34,695 nucleotides of DNA from Perkinsus olseni (Eukaryota; Perkinsozoa; Perkinsida), in the NCBI GenBank assembly GCA_013115125.1, contig JABANN010000369.1, forward strand, positions 1 through 34,695, read 5' to 3'. Below the pieces are notes generated by a model that saw only the letters and a program-made list of their open reading frames with translations, made no database searches and was not told the origin of the DNA. A program made the translations under genes and the position numbers. This document shows positions 1 to 11,297 of the stretch, one piece after another. The stretch's first letter is position 1. Each line of letters opens with the position of its first letter.

Positions 1-1
1 G

Positions 2-72
<71 letters not shown>
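1..72. repeat. (GTT)24 trinucleotide microsatellite
   Basis: The window opens with 24 uninterrupted copies of GTT (AAC on the other strand), ending where the sequence turns to accaggtgg. The tract starts at base 1, so the true array may be longer. No reading frame of a recognised gene runs through it. Confidence 0.98.
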
Positions 73-472
73 ACCAGGTGGTTCTGGGATGCTTTACTCT
101 CTCCTGGATGCACAGAGGATGATAAGTCTAGGCTGCTGTTGTTTATCACAGGCGAGAAGGAGCTGAGTATGTTTTGGCTTAGTCGTGGTGTGGATCAGGT
201 AGCAGTAGAGCTCCTCCCAATGGTTTAAACTCCGTCGAGTCTCGCATAACGATTTCTCGGATGGGGCCAGATTCAGACCGTCTTCCACAGGTGAGCCTTT
301 CCTCTGTCCGGGCGAGGTCTTGATGATGTTGCGATGGCCATCGATTTCTCGTATCTTTCCTTAGCGGTTTGTGACTCGTGTATATCGCGGAACTCGCGTC
401 AATTTACTTGCCAAATTGAACTCGGAGGACTCCTGCTTTGTTCCCATAGGGCGCCTCTGACTTTCTGATGAC
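73..472. other. Stretch without a confident gene
   Basis: No gene is assigned here. A minus-strand frame of 64 codons (94-288) is open but resembles nothing I recognise. On the + strand, a short frame beginning with ATG near 260 ends in a good donor (ccacag followed by gtgagc at 290), so this could hold a 5' exon of the next gene. I cannot decide between these readings. Confidence 0.4.
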
Positions 473-2513
473 TTGGCGATTGCTCGTTGCGGTTTTCTGG
501 AGGCAAAAGGGGAGGTGTTTCCTATGCATCATATCCTCAAAAGTTTGCGTGCCGGAGTCTCCGCAAATGTTCGGGTCGCCAAAAATTCCTCGATTGCCGA
601 GAGGCAGAAATCTTCACTGCTCGTGTTTCCTGGAAGACGTGCTGAAACCCAACGAGTTCACAGTCAAACTAGGACGGGAAGCAGTGGGACGCCTTTGACT
701 GTCCCCACGGTTAGCTTTCGGAAAATGCTCTGGAAAAGTGTCCTAGGAGCTTAGCCCTTCTATGCCCAGGCCCACACGTGCTTCAATCATCTCCTACTAC
801 CAGAGTATTCATCAGCAGAGAAGCTCCGCAAGATGATAAGATTGGCCATCGAGAACTGTACCGGTTTCGGCCTCATATGAGGTTTTGTGACAATGTGTGT
901 AACTCATAAACTCTTTTGTGTCAATATGACGGTATCGCTTTCGACCATCCTCGGCGTTGTGCTCTTCAACATCGGTCAGGACAGCGAGTCTGCAGCCTGG
1001 GTTGCTGCGTGCCACTTTGACTCCTGCTGGCCCGGCGGGGAGTGTCTGCCGACTGGCTCATCTTTGTAGGCCTTCCTGTGTTTTGTGATGGCCAGCCGCG
1101 ACCTGACTTGTGTATTTTTACGAGAACGCGAACAGCAACAAGCGGAGTTCAATCTAGAGAGGCAGCGGATCTTCCGCCATGCAGTAGGTATGTCACCCTC
1201 GCTCGCTGAACAGCTCAACCCGCCCTGTCATCGCGAGAAACTGGCCGGAAAGTCCACTGAGGATGAGACAACAGGTACGGGAATTCGCTCTCTTCAGGCC
1301 GTACGAGGTGATTCCGGAGAGATAGCATCTCTAGCCAACCGTGAAGCTGCGCATGCAGCAACGTCCATAAGGAAAGCCTCGACGTCTGCTTGCGAGGAGT
1401 GCGGAGGTGAGCCTCCTTCACTCGGATACCTGGTCAGCTTTGGAGTAGTCGTTCTCCTCAGCGCCGCTGTCCCGCTCTTTTCTCGGCCCTTCCCCCAAAG
1501 TGTGCTACCTCTGCCACCGAGTCCTCTGCGCCAAATGCCGCTCGTTTAGCGCACGCCCAACCTTTGTTGTGTGCCGAGGAGACTCCCTAGGCGAGATCTG
1601 TAAATTATGTGAAGGTTGCGCAATGTGAGTACACCTTGGGATTCAGCAGGATATCAGAAGCTGTGGGGAGTTTTATTGCCGTGCGATCGTCGTAGGGGCT
1701 TCGCTAACACTGCCATGTCTTAGCCTGAACTCTCACATCTGAAGTTTACTCGGTGCATTGGTTGTCCCCATCAGGGTGAAATCACTGCGAGTAGAATCAT
1801 GACTGAGCATCCTGTGTTTTTGCAGGCTTGTGAGACTTCTGCAGTACCATCACAATCCTCTTGGCGGACTACCGTCCGAGCGCCTCAGGATGATGCGGCT
1901 TCATAGCGAAGGTTACAGAGCCATCACGGAGTTCGACAGCTCAATGAGGAATTATGAAGGCCTTGCTCGGTGAGATTGGCCCACGACCAGTCGATTCCGT
2001 CGACTCTCTGGCTACATGACCGAGTGGCATCCAGCACCGCAGCATAACGGCCCCTTGTATCAGGCTTGTCAGTCAACTGGGCTCCACTCCGCCCGAGATC
2101 GCGATGGAAGTAGCACCCTTGGAGGAAGCCGTGAACCAGCGTCTGCGGGTGAATCCTGCAACGTTTCTATTGGCCCGCATGCTTTTCTTAGGCCCTCGTG
2201 GAGTTGCAACGTCAAGCAGCAGCGGTTAAGTCAAGTGAGTGGCTGCTCATCGTCCTCTCTCGCTGGACATGGATGCCCCCTTCAGCGTCGTCGGTGCAGC
2301 TGATATTACTTGTACGTGTCTTCAGCTCATACAGCAGACACCACCGTGCAAGCTGGCCTTCTTCGATGGCTACGGAACACCATCACTGAGGGCAAGTTTC
2401 AGATAGCGGTTGCTCGGAAAGTGAGGCTTCCAGGCCATACGCAAGCTACCCTGGATTTTCTCAGATGCTGCACGCTAAGGAGGCCTAGTCGAGGCGAGCT
2501 CGTCATTGCATGA
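473..2513 (+). CDS. Multi-exon cysteine-cluster (FYVE-like) coiled-coil protein, model partial
   Basis: The best-supported part starts at the ATG at 1088, with a Glu/Gln/Arg-rich helix. The exon ends after ACEEC (donor about 1407, gtgagc) and joins after ccaaag near 1498. The join gives paired cysteines in the order CEEC, CYLC, CAKC and CKLC. The middle block [12 protein letters not shown] matches the C-x2-C-x4-C-x2-C core of FYVE-type zinc fingers. The gap between the first two pairs is only two residues and the basic patch of PI3P-binding FYVE domains is missing, so lipid binding is not implied. Later exons (about 1827-1970 and about 2085-2230) continue as a helical segment, [19 protein letters not shown] and onward. 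The last frame stops at 2511-2513. An open frame at 473-754 and a short one near 812-870 are probable upstream exons, but the true start is unresolved. The role is unknown; membrane or Rab-type adaptor work is a guess from the finger. Confidence 0.5.
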
Positions 2514-2673
2514 ACATTTATTTTCCGTACAATTATTCTACAATGTTTTTACTCGAACCGAAGTATGTGTCGCGTCCATGTCAATAAGAGGGTGTCCGCT
2601 AGGTCGTCATCGGCACTTTCGGAGCCTTCACAGGTGGTCAAGTTGGCAGAACACTGCCCCCTAGTCGGTCTGC

Positions 2674-4846
2674 ATGTCGCCCAAGCGTAACCGATCTCGC
2701 AGCCGTTCTGTGGGTCCGCGGAAACGTGCGAAGGGGAAGTCCCGAGAGAGTCTCGAGGGGACTCTATCGACTAACGAATGGATGGGAATACAGGTCGGCC
2801 TGACCGCCATTGCCACCGCGGCTCCACTTGGGTTTTGCCTCAGACCGCGCTCCGACGTCGTCTGATGAGCCATGAAACGCAGCGGATCTGCAGACTAGGC
2901 AAATGCTTTGGCTTCTTTGGTTTGCGAAGTCGTCTCCGTCGACAGGCCCATGCAAGAATGGCAATGGTGCTCGAGAGGCTGCGGAGGCTCTGTTGAAGCT
3001 ATTAATACAGTCAGCTGATCTTGAAGAATCTGTCAGCGCAGTGCTTATAGGCCCTGAGGGTAGGCTCGGCCCTCGACCAGCATGTCTTGAGGTGTCCTCC
3101 ATGTTCATTCGGTCAGGGTGTGGTAAGAGCGCCGCCCTGGCCGCAGCGGTAGAGGAGTTGAGAGAGCAGAAGCCCGACCTCAAGGTGAGGGGCCACACTC
3201 GGTCTTTATGACCTCATCCCAGATGCGTCTATTATTTATACCGACCACGCCTCGGATCATGCAGCTTTGTTGGTCGGATGTTCTGATCGGAAGTTCTGTT
3301 TTTAATTCACGTTCCACCAGGTCATAGTCGTCCACGCCAAAGGCTCGCTTTCATCCTCGAACGACACCGCCGTCTTGAGAGATCTCCACCTCAAACTAGT
3401 GCATGAGATACAGGGCAGGGAGGCATCCCTAGGGCTTAGCAGTACGGCTCCTAATCGGCAAGGATGGACCTTCGCTGACTACATGGCAAAGGTGACCTCT
3501 CCCCCTGCATTCGACTCGCCACAGCCACGCCATCAGGTCGAGAGTCTTCTCAAGGAAAGCACTGGTGAATTAAACTGCATGGTCGTTGTGGCTGTGGACA
3601 GGTTCCACGCCTTCTGCCATACCGCTGCTAAGCAGACCCTCTTGTGCGTCCTTTCGGCAGCGCCACCACATTGTATCGCCGTCTGACGCAGGTATAACCT
3701 ATTTGATGTCATGCAGCGGCCAGGCGTCCGACTGGCGTGCGTTGGGATGACTAACAGAGACGATGTCACCTTCATGCTGGAGAAGCGGATCAAATCACGA
3801 TTCCAATTGAGAATGTGAGAATGTGCAACGGAAGAGCAGGGCAGCTGTAGCAGAACAACTTTCGGCTATTGGAATGCTCTTGCTGGCGTGATTCGTTACT
3901 GAGGTATCCCCCTCTGACGAATAGTGAGATCGCCACTACACGCCGACGGGATGTGCAGCTTCGTGTTGTCAGAATACAAGTGCATCCTCCACCGACGATA
4001 GACGAGACTCGAGTGGCTCTTCTTGCGCAGTTCTCGATGGAGACGGGGACCGAGCCGCTGGTAGCCCCGTGTCTGCTCTGAAGGATTCTCAGTGCCTTCG
4101 CTAGTCTCAGAAATACAATGCATGGCTGAAGGAGTCACTCGAAACCGAAGCCGCCACCAAGTTCCTCCGTCAACGAGTGGACAGAGCGGTGAGCATGAAG
4201 GAAGTATGGGACGCCGAGCTGGCATCCGAAGGCTAACCGGTCTCTTTCAGTTCGTATTGGACCTGCTCGACCGCTTGTCCAAGCCGCCCTCAAACCGACT
4301 TCTGACTTTTCCGTCGGTGTCGACCGTTGACGGCTTCTCAGACATGCTCCTGTCGGGTGAGGAGGGGCTTCTACTGTCTGTCACTCGGCCTCGTCGCGTG
4401 CAGGAGGGTTCGTGATGGTGAGTCGCGTTTCAGGTTCGGAGCAGCTAGTGCTACTCGGCCTAGCGCGGCTTCATGTGAAGTCCTTTACTCCGAAGAACTT
4501 CGAGTCGATCCAGCAGGAACTCTCCTTGTTCGATAAGAGGCGACTCGAAGTCTACGGCCGTGGGATGTATCTTCAAGCCTTCAAGAATCTGAGAACACTC
4601 GGTCTTATCCAGGTAGGTCCCGCTAATGCTTTTAAGGCCACTCAGGACATTCCCAAAGGTGTTCGATGCCACCACAGCATGCGCAAGTGGAGATCTCAGG
4701 ACTATGCCCCTTAGTTGCCTGCCTTGCCGTTGTTGTCACTCTCTGAACACAATACTAGAATCTGGTAAGTTGCACAGTCGCTTGAAACAATTGCAACAGT
4801 CATAAGCGGACTCGGTTCATACAGGTATCATCCACGAGCGCTTTAA
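2674..4846 (+). CDS. ORC4: Origin recognition complex subunit 4
   Basis: ORC4 is an AAA+ subunit of the six-part complex that marks replication origins and loads the MCM helicase. The proposed start gives an Arg/Ser-rich basic N-terminus (MSPKRNRSRSRS). A 57-nt intron (3060-3116) splits the Walker A codons; splicing restores GPEGCGKS. Later exons give VIVVHAKGSLSSSND, then a Walker B-like strand MVVVAVDRF, then LLYNLFDVMQRPGVRL and EKRIKSRF, which are close to the ORC4 sensor region. The final winged-helix part includes GLARLHVKSFTPKNF and a helix ending LRTLGLIQ. Walker B has Asp-Arg where ORC4 proteins usually show Asp-Glu. About nine introns can be placed, most under 120 nt. The 3' end is uncertain: reading through stops at 4714, while splicing at 4614 gives a tail ending RIWYHPRAL at 4846 that resembles the family C-terminus. 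The gene converges on the transporter at 5151. Confidence 0.88.
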
Positions 4847-5150
4847 AGGATGGGCTACGGAAAGCATCATACAGAAGCAGGTGGAAGGGCTCATCTAGGC
4901 ATGGTTCACTAAGTGCACGAGAGCCTTCATCAAAGACAGTGCGATGTTGAGTTGCTTCAGTATCTTTCGATCGGTCTGGCTCATGAGAGAAACCCAAATG
5001 GGAAGGTTCAGCTCGCCTCTGCAAGAATGCAGGGTTCGGCTGAAGGCGGCTCGTTGCAGCTGTCTCCGAATAAACTCCCGATAAGTGACTTCCAACAACG
5101 CGACACTCATACCTTCGAAACCTCTAGGACTGCATTTTGTTACATATGCT
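4847..5150. other. Convergent intergenic spacer
   Basis: This short gap lies between the 3' ends of ORC4 (+) and the amino acid transporter (-). Overlapping open frames exist on both strands, but none shows a family motif. An alternative last ORC4 exon (stop at 4896-4898, containing FKGWATESI) would extend into it. Confidence 0.5.
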
Positions 5151-7069
5151 TCACTTTCTCATGTCCTGGATAGCGACGCTTGTGCCAATAAAGGCGAAAA
5201 CAATGCCAATGAGCATGACGCTCCAGGCTTTCAAACATTTCAGTGTCATACGGTTACCTGAAAGCCATCCCAGCAGACTAGGACCGGCACTTTTGGGCGC
5301 TACCTGTGACTAAACAGATATAAAAATAAGAAGGCAGAATGTAACATGTGAGTGCGCCGCTGGTACTCCCCACGAGTTCGAACACTTGTGCCATTGAGGG
5401 TGCTAATATGGCACAACCGAGTGACAGAAGCACCTAAGAAAAGGAAACGATCAAGTTTGTCAAGTAGACAAGTGCAAGGTGTCCTACTGTTATTGCAGTA
5501 AGCAATGTCACCACAGCACGGCTTGCACGACCACTGTCGTCAGAGTCAAACCGAGACGCGTACAAAACCTGCAATGATAGTATCCGTTTGTGAACTCCGC
5601 AGATGTACACGGACGGCCAACGGCCACTTACCAGCAGAGCGGACTCTAAACCGAAACGGGCGGGAAAGATACAGAGGGGATAGGCAGCCACAATCGCAAT
5701 GGCCATTCCTGAGAAAATTGAAGTAGCCAGGAGCCAAATTGAGTCGAAAATGAGATCAAGCCGAGTTGCAATCGCACTCACCTATGAAGGCCAGGGTTAC
5801 ATCGAAGCTATCCTTGAACAGCGAGTTGTAATTGTAGAGTATGTTATCCCTTGTGTCGAAGCCCCAAGTATAGACACCAGCGAACCCCACCCCGAAGTAG
5901 ACTGTGAGACATATGAGGACCGCCCAGAAAGCCACAGATCGCATCCTGGTCGCCTGAGGGGATTCTATGGCACTGAGCCCCAGAGGCTGTTTTCTGGTAC
6001 CCGGCAGCGCCTCTTCGTTTCGGACTCCTTCAACTCCGCGTATATTGCAGGGACGTTAGGCTGGCAGGCGAAGGCGAAGGTAACCAATGACATCGTGCGG
6101 ACCACCTGTGTGAGAATACTGATCGACGCGCCTCGTGCCTTGCGATAGGCTAAAGTGATGAGGCCTCAAAAGCTTACCCCATGCCAACCGTAAGACGGCA
6201 GTAGCGGCAGCATGGTGTCCCTTGTCTGGTGTCCGCCCATGAATGCTTCAAATATGATGACGAAGACTAGTAAAAAGACGGACATCACCCCTGACAAAGA
6301 GACCATGACCAGGGGGATCGCGGAGAAAGTGAATGAGGAGTGGTCGCTGCCCAAAAGCTCACCGACGAGGCTGGGTATCCGGAGCTCGTTGACTTTCTCC
6401 GCTAAGCAGAGAGGGTAAAGTATGACTAGCACCAGTATGCAGAGCATAAGATCAGTGCCCGAGGAACTTTGGGCGCCCTCGGCCGTCGCAGGCAGTGGGA
6501 AGGAGAGTAGTGCGCACCCAATCGTATACCCTAAACAATGAATGCCAGACCAGGCGTTAGCTCGTAATGAAGACGGGACTATCGAACCCTCAGAGCCCAC
6601 CTATTTGGCCGAGGGTGATGAGATACCCGACAGCGGTTCCGAAACAGAAGGTTATAACGCTGAGAATAGCGAGTAGGGCCAACCTGATACACACGATCGG
6701 ACATATGTAACCTCTGGCTATGGTACCTTCGACCCCGAGCTGGGTTAGGGCTGCAACTGAAGGCCAGCTTCTCGAAGGTCTGGCATCTTGACACGTCCAT
6801 ACAGTCCTAAAAGACAGGGGATACCTCACAGGCTTGAAGGGCACCAGAAGGTTTACCTGGATGTATCCGATTGTCGTGTCCGAAAGGAAGCCACAGATGA
6901 GCAGACAGAGGGAGGCGACGAGATAGCCGGAGTTACGGAAGGCGTAGGGCAAGGACAGAGCTCCTGCGCCCAGGGTGGCCGTGGTGAGATTGAAGACAGA
7001 TGACCTGAGGCAGGCACCCCCGCCGTCCGACTGAAGAGGAACTCGAAAGTGCGTTTGATAGACGGACAT
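5151..7069 (-). CDS. AAAP-family amino acid transporter
   Basis: This is an integral membrane carrier of the amino acid/auxin permease (SLC32/36/38) family, which moves amino acids with H+ or Na+ across plasma or vacuolar membranes. The start at 7069 gives a short cytosolic tail, then the family's first helix with NLTTATLGAGALSLPYAF. Spliced exons add TFEKLAF, CFGTAVGYLITLGQI, LMLCILVLVILYPLCLAEK, VTFAFACQPNVPAIYAELK, GVGFAGVYTWG, VAAYPLCIFPARF and a last helix before GTSVAIQDMRK. About 11 helices result, as usual for the family. At least nine introns are needed, including very short ones at 5973-6000 (28 nt) and 6727-6757 (31 nt); without the latter the frame seems broken. Substrate specificity cannot be read from the sequence. 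The start lies 86 bp downstream of the stop of the gene at 7156-8343. Confidence 0.92.
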
Positions 7070-7155
7070 CTAGCGACGGGTACTCCGTTAGATGTTGTAT
7101 ATATCGGGCCAGAGGATACATTCTCCACTCAGGAATGGGGCTGATGGCCTCCCTT

Positions 7156-8343
7156 CTAGAGGCCGCGCAGACCGGTATACCTTATCCCTCCGGCTTCCAT
7201 AAACTTCTTCCTCCTCGGTACCACAACTGCACCAGCACTCGCGGCTTCCGGTTGGACGCCGGTACTCTGCCGAAAGTCAAGATGAGCAAGAGCGTATCTC
7301 TCAGGCACTAACCTGCGCGTCATCTTCGATGACCATCCGGATTTCGGGAAGATGACTCTTCTCAAGATGCTCCTCGACGCGGTCCACGAAGCCTCTATTG
7401 CCACCTGTGGGTCGGATGAACGCAATAACAACGTAGTAAGAAGCACACCTTCTGTGCCTTCCACGGGACTCCACCACATCCACTCACCAGGATTCTTGAG
7501 AACAGGGTCAACCTAGAGACAACTGTTGGGCTCCATTACGAGCGGGAATAGCTCAGAGTACTGTGGCACAGTATTCAATACCAGTCAAGTGGATTCGAGA
7601 TGATAGTCGCTGACGGTGGCGCGTCAGACAACCTTGTCGTACCACTCGACCGAATCATGGCACTACGCTGAGGACTCGACTGCCGTAACAAACCAAGCCT
7701 CACGTTGGTCGGATCCGCCGTATAAGCACGGACGCGTTCGGCCACGCCTCTCGTCACTGGAGACCCCAGAAGTTCGGAGTCGGAAAACTGGCGCCTGAGA
7801 GTGCATCCAGCTGGTACACTAGTCAATGCGAGTCGAGGCTGCTGTGCTCACCTCAGGACGCTGTTCGGGTAGAAGAGCGGCCCCATATCGGGGACGTATC
7901 CCCATACACGGACGAGATGGTGCGTTCTCATAGCGGAGGCTATCGATGCTATCCTGCGTAGTTCAGTGTTCTGAACGTCTCCGGGAGAGGGCGAGGGACT
8001 CTCTGAGAAAAGTAAGGCTCCGAGCTCATGTCCACAGCCAAGGGCAGAAGAAGTCAACCACGAAAAGAACATCGAGGACCACGATGAATAGCGTCCTACG
8101 CTCTTGAGCACGAGGGACGCTCAATCGACGCGGGGTTAGTAATGACCGTACGAGGTCACTCGGGCCCTCATGCTGCTGCGACATCCGTGAAGATATCAAC
8201 CAGACTGAGGAGAAGGCGACTAGCGTTCGAGGTGAAACGAGAAATAGTTGCATGATGAGGCAGCAGAGGCTGGTGTTTGCTGCCTGTTCAAATGCAAGCC
8301 GGACAGGATTACGCAGAGCAAACGAAATACGAAAGTGAGACAT
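7156..8343 (-). CDS. Unrecognised multi-exon protein
   Basis: I do not recognise the family. The first frame (8343 to 8026) is hydrophobic in places (CCLIMQLFLV and TLFIVVLDVLFVVDFF), suggesting a membrane or signal segment. A second frame ends HHLVRVWGYVPDMGPL and joins by a 33-nt intron, in phase, to a Ser/Thr-rich exon (7826-7575) containing RRQFSDSELLGSP. The last part has two competing frames between 7483 and 7301, one reading YYVVIAFIRPTGGNRGF, the other continuous to the stop at 7156. The C-terminus is basic (VVVPRRKKFMEAGG). It sits between the channel (stop at 8475) and the transporter (start at 7069) on the same strand. The gene is probably real because the splice phases fit, but the exon model is incomplete. 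Confidence 0.45.
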
Positions 8344-8474
8344 CTCAGCTATAAACGACCGGAGTGGATCAGGTAGAATCTCGAGATGGATTCGGCCTCA
8401 ATGGTTCACTATGTGGGTGCCGTGGGATTGGGAACTCGGAACGAAAAGCAGAGCCATTGTGATATTGAGACTCA

Positions 8475-10999
8475 TCAATCATTGTCATCATGCTCATGAT
8501 GGGTTTGGCCTCTTCGGTAGAAGTTACCAATGGTAGCAACAGTCTTTCGCTGGACATGGTTATTCGGCCGACTCGCCAACAGGTGGGCTGGTATGCTGTC
8601 GATCATAGCCAGCTCAGCCTTAGTGAACTCTACTCTACCTGAGAGGACGAGAGAACACTATAGGAGGCAGTTCACCGGCTATGCAAGGAAAGAGGCGAAG
8701 GCGACAACGGAAGTCGACCTTTCTTGTGCGCCACACGACGCATCGTTATGTACAACCTGTCCACACTGTCAGCCGCCGTCCTCAGCAAGTGCACCTACAC
8801 CACTGGAGGCGCACCTCGATCACAGAGGGCGCCGCTACCTGTCTCTCGGCACTGGTTAGATGTACGCGTTCGAACCGCGGCACAGCTGCTTGGAGCGCCA
8901 CCGATATTGGTATGAGGTCCCGGCCCCGAGCATCCCCTTTCAACAGCTGGCACCTGCACGATTGCCCCTGGCGTGGAAACTCAAGAGACCCCAACGACCT
9001 CTTCAGAAATTCATCTGCATCGATGCCGTCTTTCGTCCCCTGAGCCTCGTCCATGAGAGTAAACAGATCCACCATATCCTGGAGGAGGGTTCACCGTCTA
9101 GGACCCGGGCTTCCTAGTACTGTGCCAACAACGTCGATTTGCCTCAGCAGCCTCCGGACTTTCGGATCCTTCAACGACGCTCGCATCTCCTCTCGCTCAA
9201 TGGTCTGCCATTCTAGTCACAGGTTGGGTAGGACGGCGACACCCACCCCAGAACCATCCTTATCGGCGGCGAGGAATATGGCCTTCAGCGCTTCCACCTG
9301 AGGTACCACGCATCAAAGTCGGTGTCCTTCAGCCAGCTCCCCCCAGCCTGATCCCCCTATCACAGCACTAGTCGCAGTTCACAGGTACTATTGGTACAGA
9401 TCTTCCCAAGAGAAGCTTATGAAGCGACCACGGCCATTCGGACTCACAATTCGGGCATTCTCCTTCTCTCTGATCTTGAGGGCATGGACCTCGTTGTCTC
9501 TGGCGCACACCTAGCACGTTCAAAATGCATGACGCAACGCTCTCCCACTCGCTGGGCATCTCAGCTCAGGAAGGCCAACAAAGCGGATAAGAGGCTGGGA
9601 GCTCTGCGGCGAAATAGCAAATAACATGAGTCCGAAGACGATATATTCCATGCTTGGTGATCAGCTGGCGAAGCTCTATTCTCTCAGGGACTACGATAAT
9701 CGTAGTACGATTCACTACCAAAACCAGCACCACTCAGCATGAGAGGTAGTGTAGATTTACAACGTGAATGAGCTTCTGAGTCATGCCAGTGATTCTACTT
9801 TCGTCACATGGGACCGGCGCGTTCAGATTTAGTATCCTTGCGTTTCGAGCCCCGAACCGACAACCTGTTTTCAAATCCGTAGCCCGACCCACACGGAATC
9901 GAGGTGAGTACTACATTCCCCGTTAAATACGATGGTCCGCTTCTCGCACCCAAACGTGGACTTTGATGGCAATCGGATTTTTAGTTGAGCGCGATGAAAC
10001 CTTCCCTAATTCCCCAGACTAACCTGAGCACTCTCACACATAGCTCCCAGTAGTTGTTGCATGATGGTGAAGGAGGTGAGCATTATGAAGAGGATGAACA
10101 TGAGAGCATATCCCAGGGCCTTCACACCGCTGCTCTGCATCACCAAGGGGCGAGCGACGTTACTGGACCAATCGTCCAGAGTAACCACCTGACCTCAGAG
10201 TTTCATTCACTTGAGCTGCTTTATGTGATGACCTCTCAAAAGGCACTCACTTGGAAGAGTGTGAAGCTTGATCTCCAAACAGACCCCCAGTATGTGTACC
10301 CATCCCAACCCCATTCGTTGTAATACTCGATACCCTCCCTCGGCACAAGGGCGGCGAACACGACTCCGAAAACATAAAGCAGCATGAGTAGCAACCCGGC
10401 CACCCAAACAGTCGCTCGAGCTGACTCTTGCATGCCGTTAACGATGATCCACAGCTCTCGAAAGGCTGGTCCGATGGATACCACTTGCATGAGTCTGAGA
10501 ACGCGCAGGGCCCTCAGCACCGCTAGGGTCTTCAACGACGCTGCGGAGACGAGTATATCGACCCATTGGAGTGTGACAAGGAGAAGGTCGAACTTGGACC
10601 AGTTATCTCTTATGTAACTTCGCCAGTCCTCTGCATAAACCCTCAAGGCGATCTCGATGGTGAAGCAGGTGGCAAACATGGTCTCGAGTATAACCCATAT
10701 TCGAGCACCAGGGTCATCACTGTCGGCGCCGAGACCAATGGTAACAGCATAAGCAGCGATTAGCAACCCTACGGTGACCTTGAACCTCATGCTCTTCACG
10801 ATACGCTTACGATTGCGCTTAGAGGTCTAAAACCGCAGGAACCCATGCCCCATGCATTGGCCGCTCATCGTCTTCACACCTTCTGCGCGATCGCATCCGA
10901 GGCTCGAGAATTGTCTGGTTCGTTGGCTTGTCTCGAAGATTCTTGTGTGGATGAACGCTCGGCCGAGCCAGCGGTCGACGGAGGGGTCCCGCTACTCAT
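8475..10999 (-). CDS. Single-domain voltage-gated cation channel with EF hand, probably Ca2+-selective
   Basis: This is a four-subunit-type (one six-helix domain) voltage-gated channel like bacterial NaChBac/Cav and the EukCat channels of protists. Exons 10880-10999, 10251-10826 and 10024-10188 join in phase 0. They give a Ser/Thr-rich N-terminus, S1-S3, an S4 with regularly spaced arginines (LAVLRALRVLRLMQVV), S5 (VWVAGLLLMLLYVFGVVF), the pore and S6 (ALMFILFIMLTSFTIMQQLL). The pore filter, formed across an intron, reads TLFQVVTLDDWSS. TLDDWS equals the filter of engineered Ca2+-selective CavAb, so Ca2+ permeation is expected. After S6 comes a charged helix, then a canonical EF-hand loop DKDGSGTIEREE with both flanking helices, and a second, irregular loop near DEAQGTKDGIDADEF. 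The final exon stops at 8475-8477. One or two small exons around 8600-8940 are unresolved. It is divergent from the + strand gene at 11298. Confidence 0.88.
9690..9706. repeat. Perfect 8+1+8 bp inverted repeat in a channel intron
   Basis: The arms actacgat and atcgtagt are exact reverse complements around a single A. The site lies in the long intron after the S6 exon. It resembles other one-nucleotide-centre palindromes in this window. Confidence 0.8.
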
Positions 11000-11297
11000 T
11001 ACGAAAAGCGGAACATAACTTTGACATTGCGTCCAACGAGCGCCCAACACAAACGGGAGTTCTGTGACGTGAGCTCCTCGCCGCCGCCCAACGATGAATA
11101 ATACCGGGATGTAGGACCCTCCAAGAGCATTGAATAGGTCACTCGACCACGGGGACGTGTTCATAACGTTCTCATGTCCTTCGGTATCTTGCGTTCTCGG
11201 CAGGACTTGCGCGGCGGCGCGCAAGTATTGAATACAACACATGGCGCAATCGTGTTGTTGTTACCGACTGGTTTGGCGTCGGAGGTTATTATTAGTA
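11000..11297. promoter_or_regulatory. Divergent intergenic region, probable shared promoter
   Basis: About 300 bp separate the start of the channel gene (-) from the proposed start at 11298 (+). This spacing suggests a shared 5' control region. No specific promoter motif can be named. The channel frame stays open upstream to 11242, so its start could also lie further out. Confidence 0.4.

Noticed and set aside
1407-1650. True PI3P-binding FYVE domain
   Set aside because: The cysteine pairs fit in part, but the basic R+HHC motif is absent and the first spacing is too short.
6579-6800. Apparent frameshift in the amino acid transporter between TFEKLAF and the following helix
   Set aside because: A 31-nt GT-AG intron (6727-6757) restores the frame, so the gene need not be broken.
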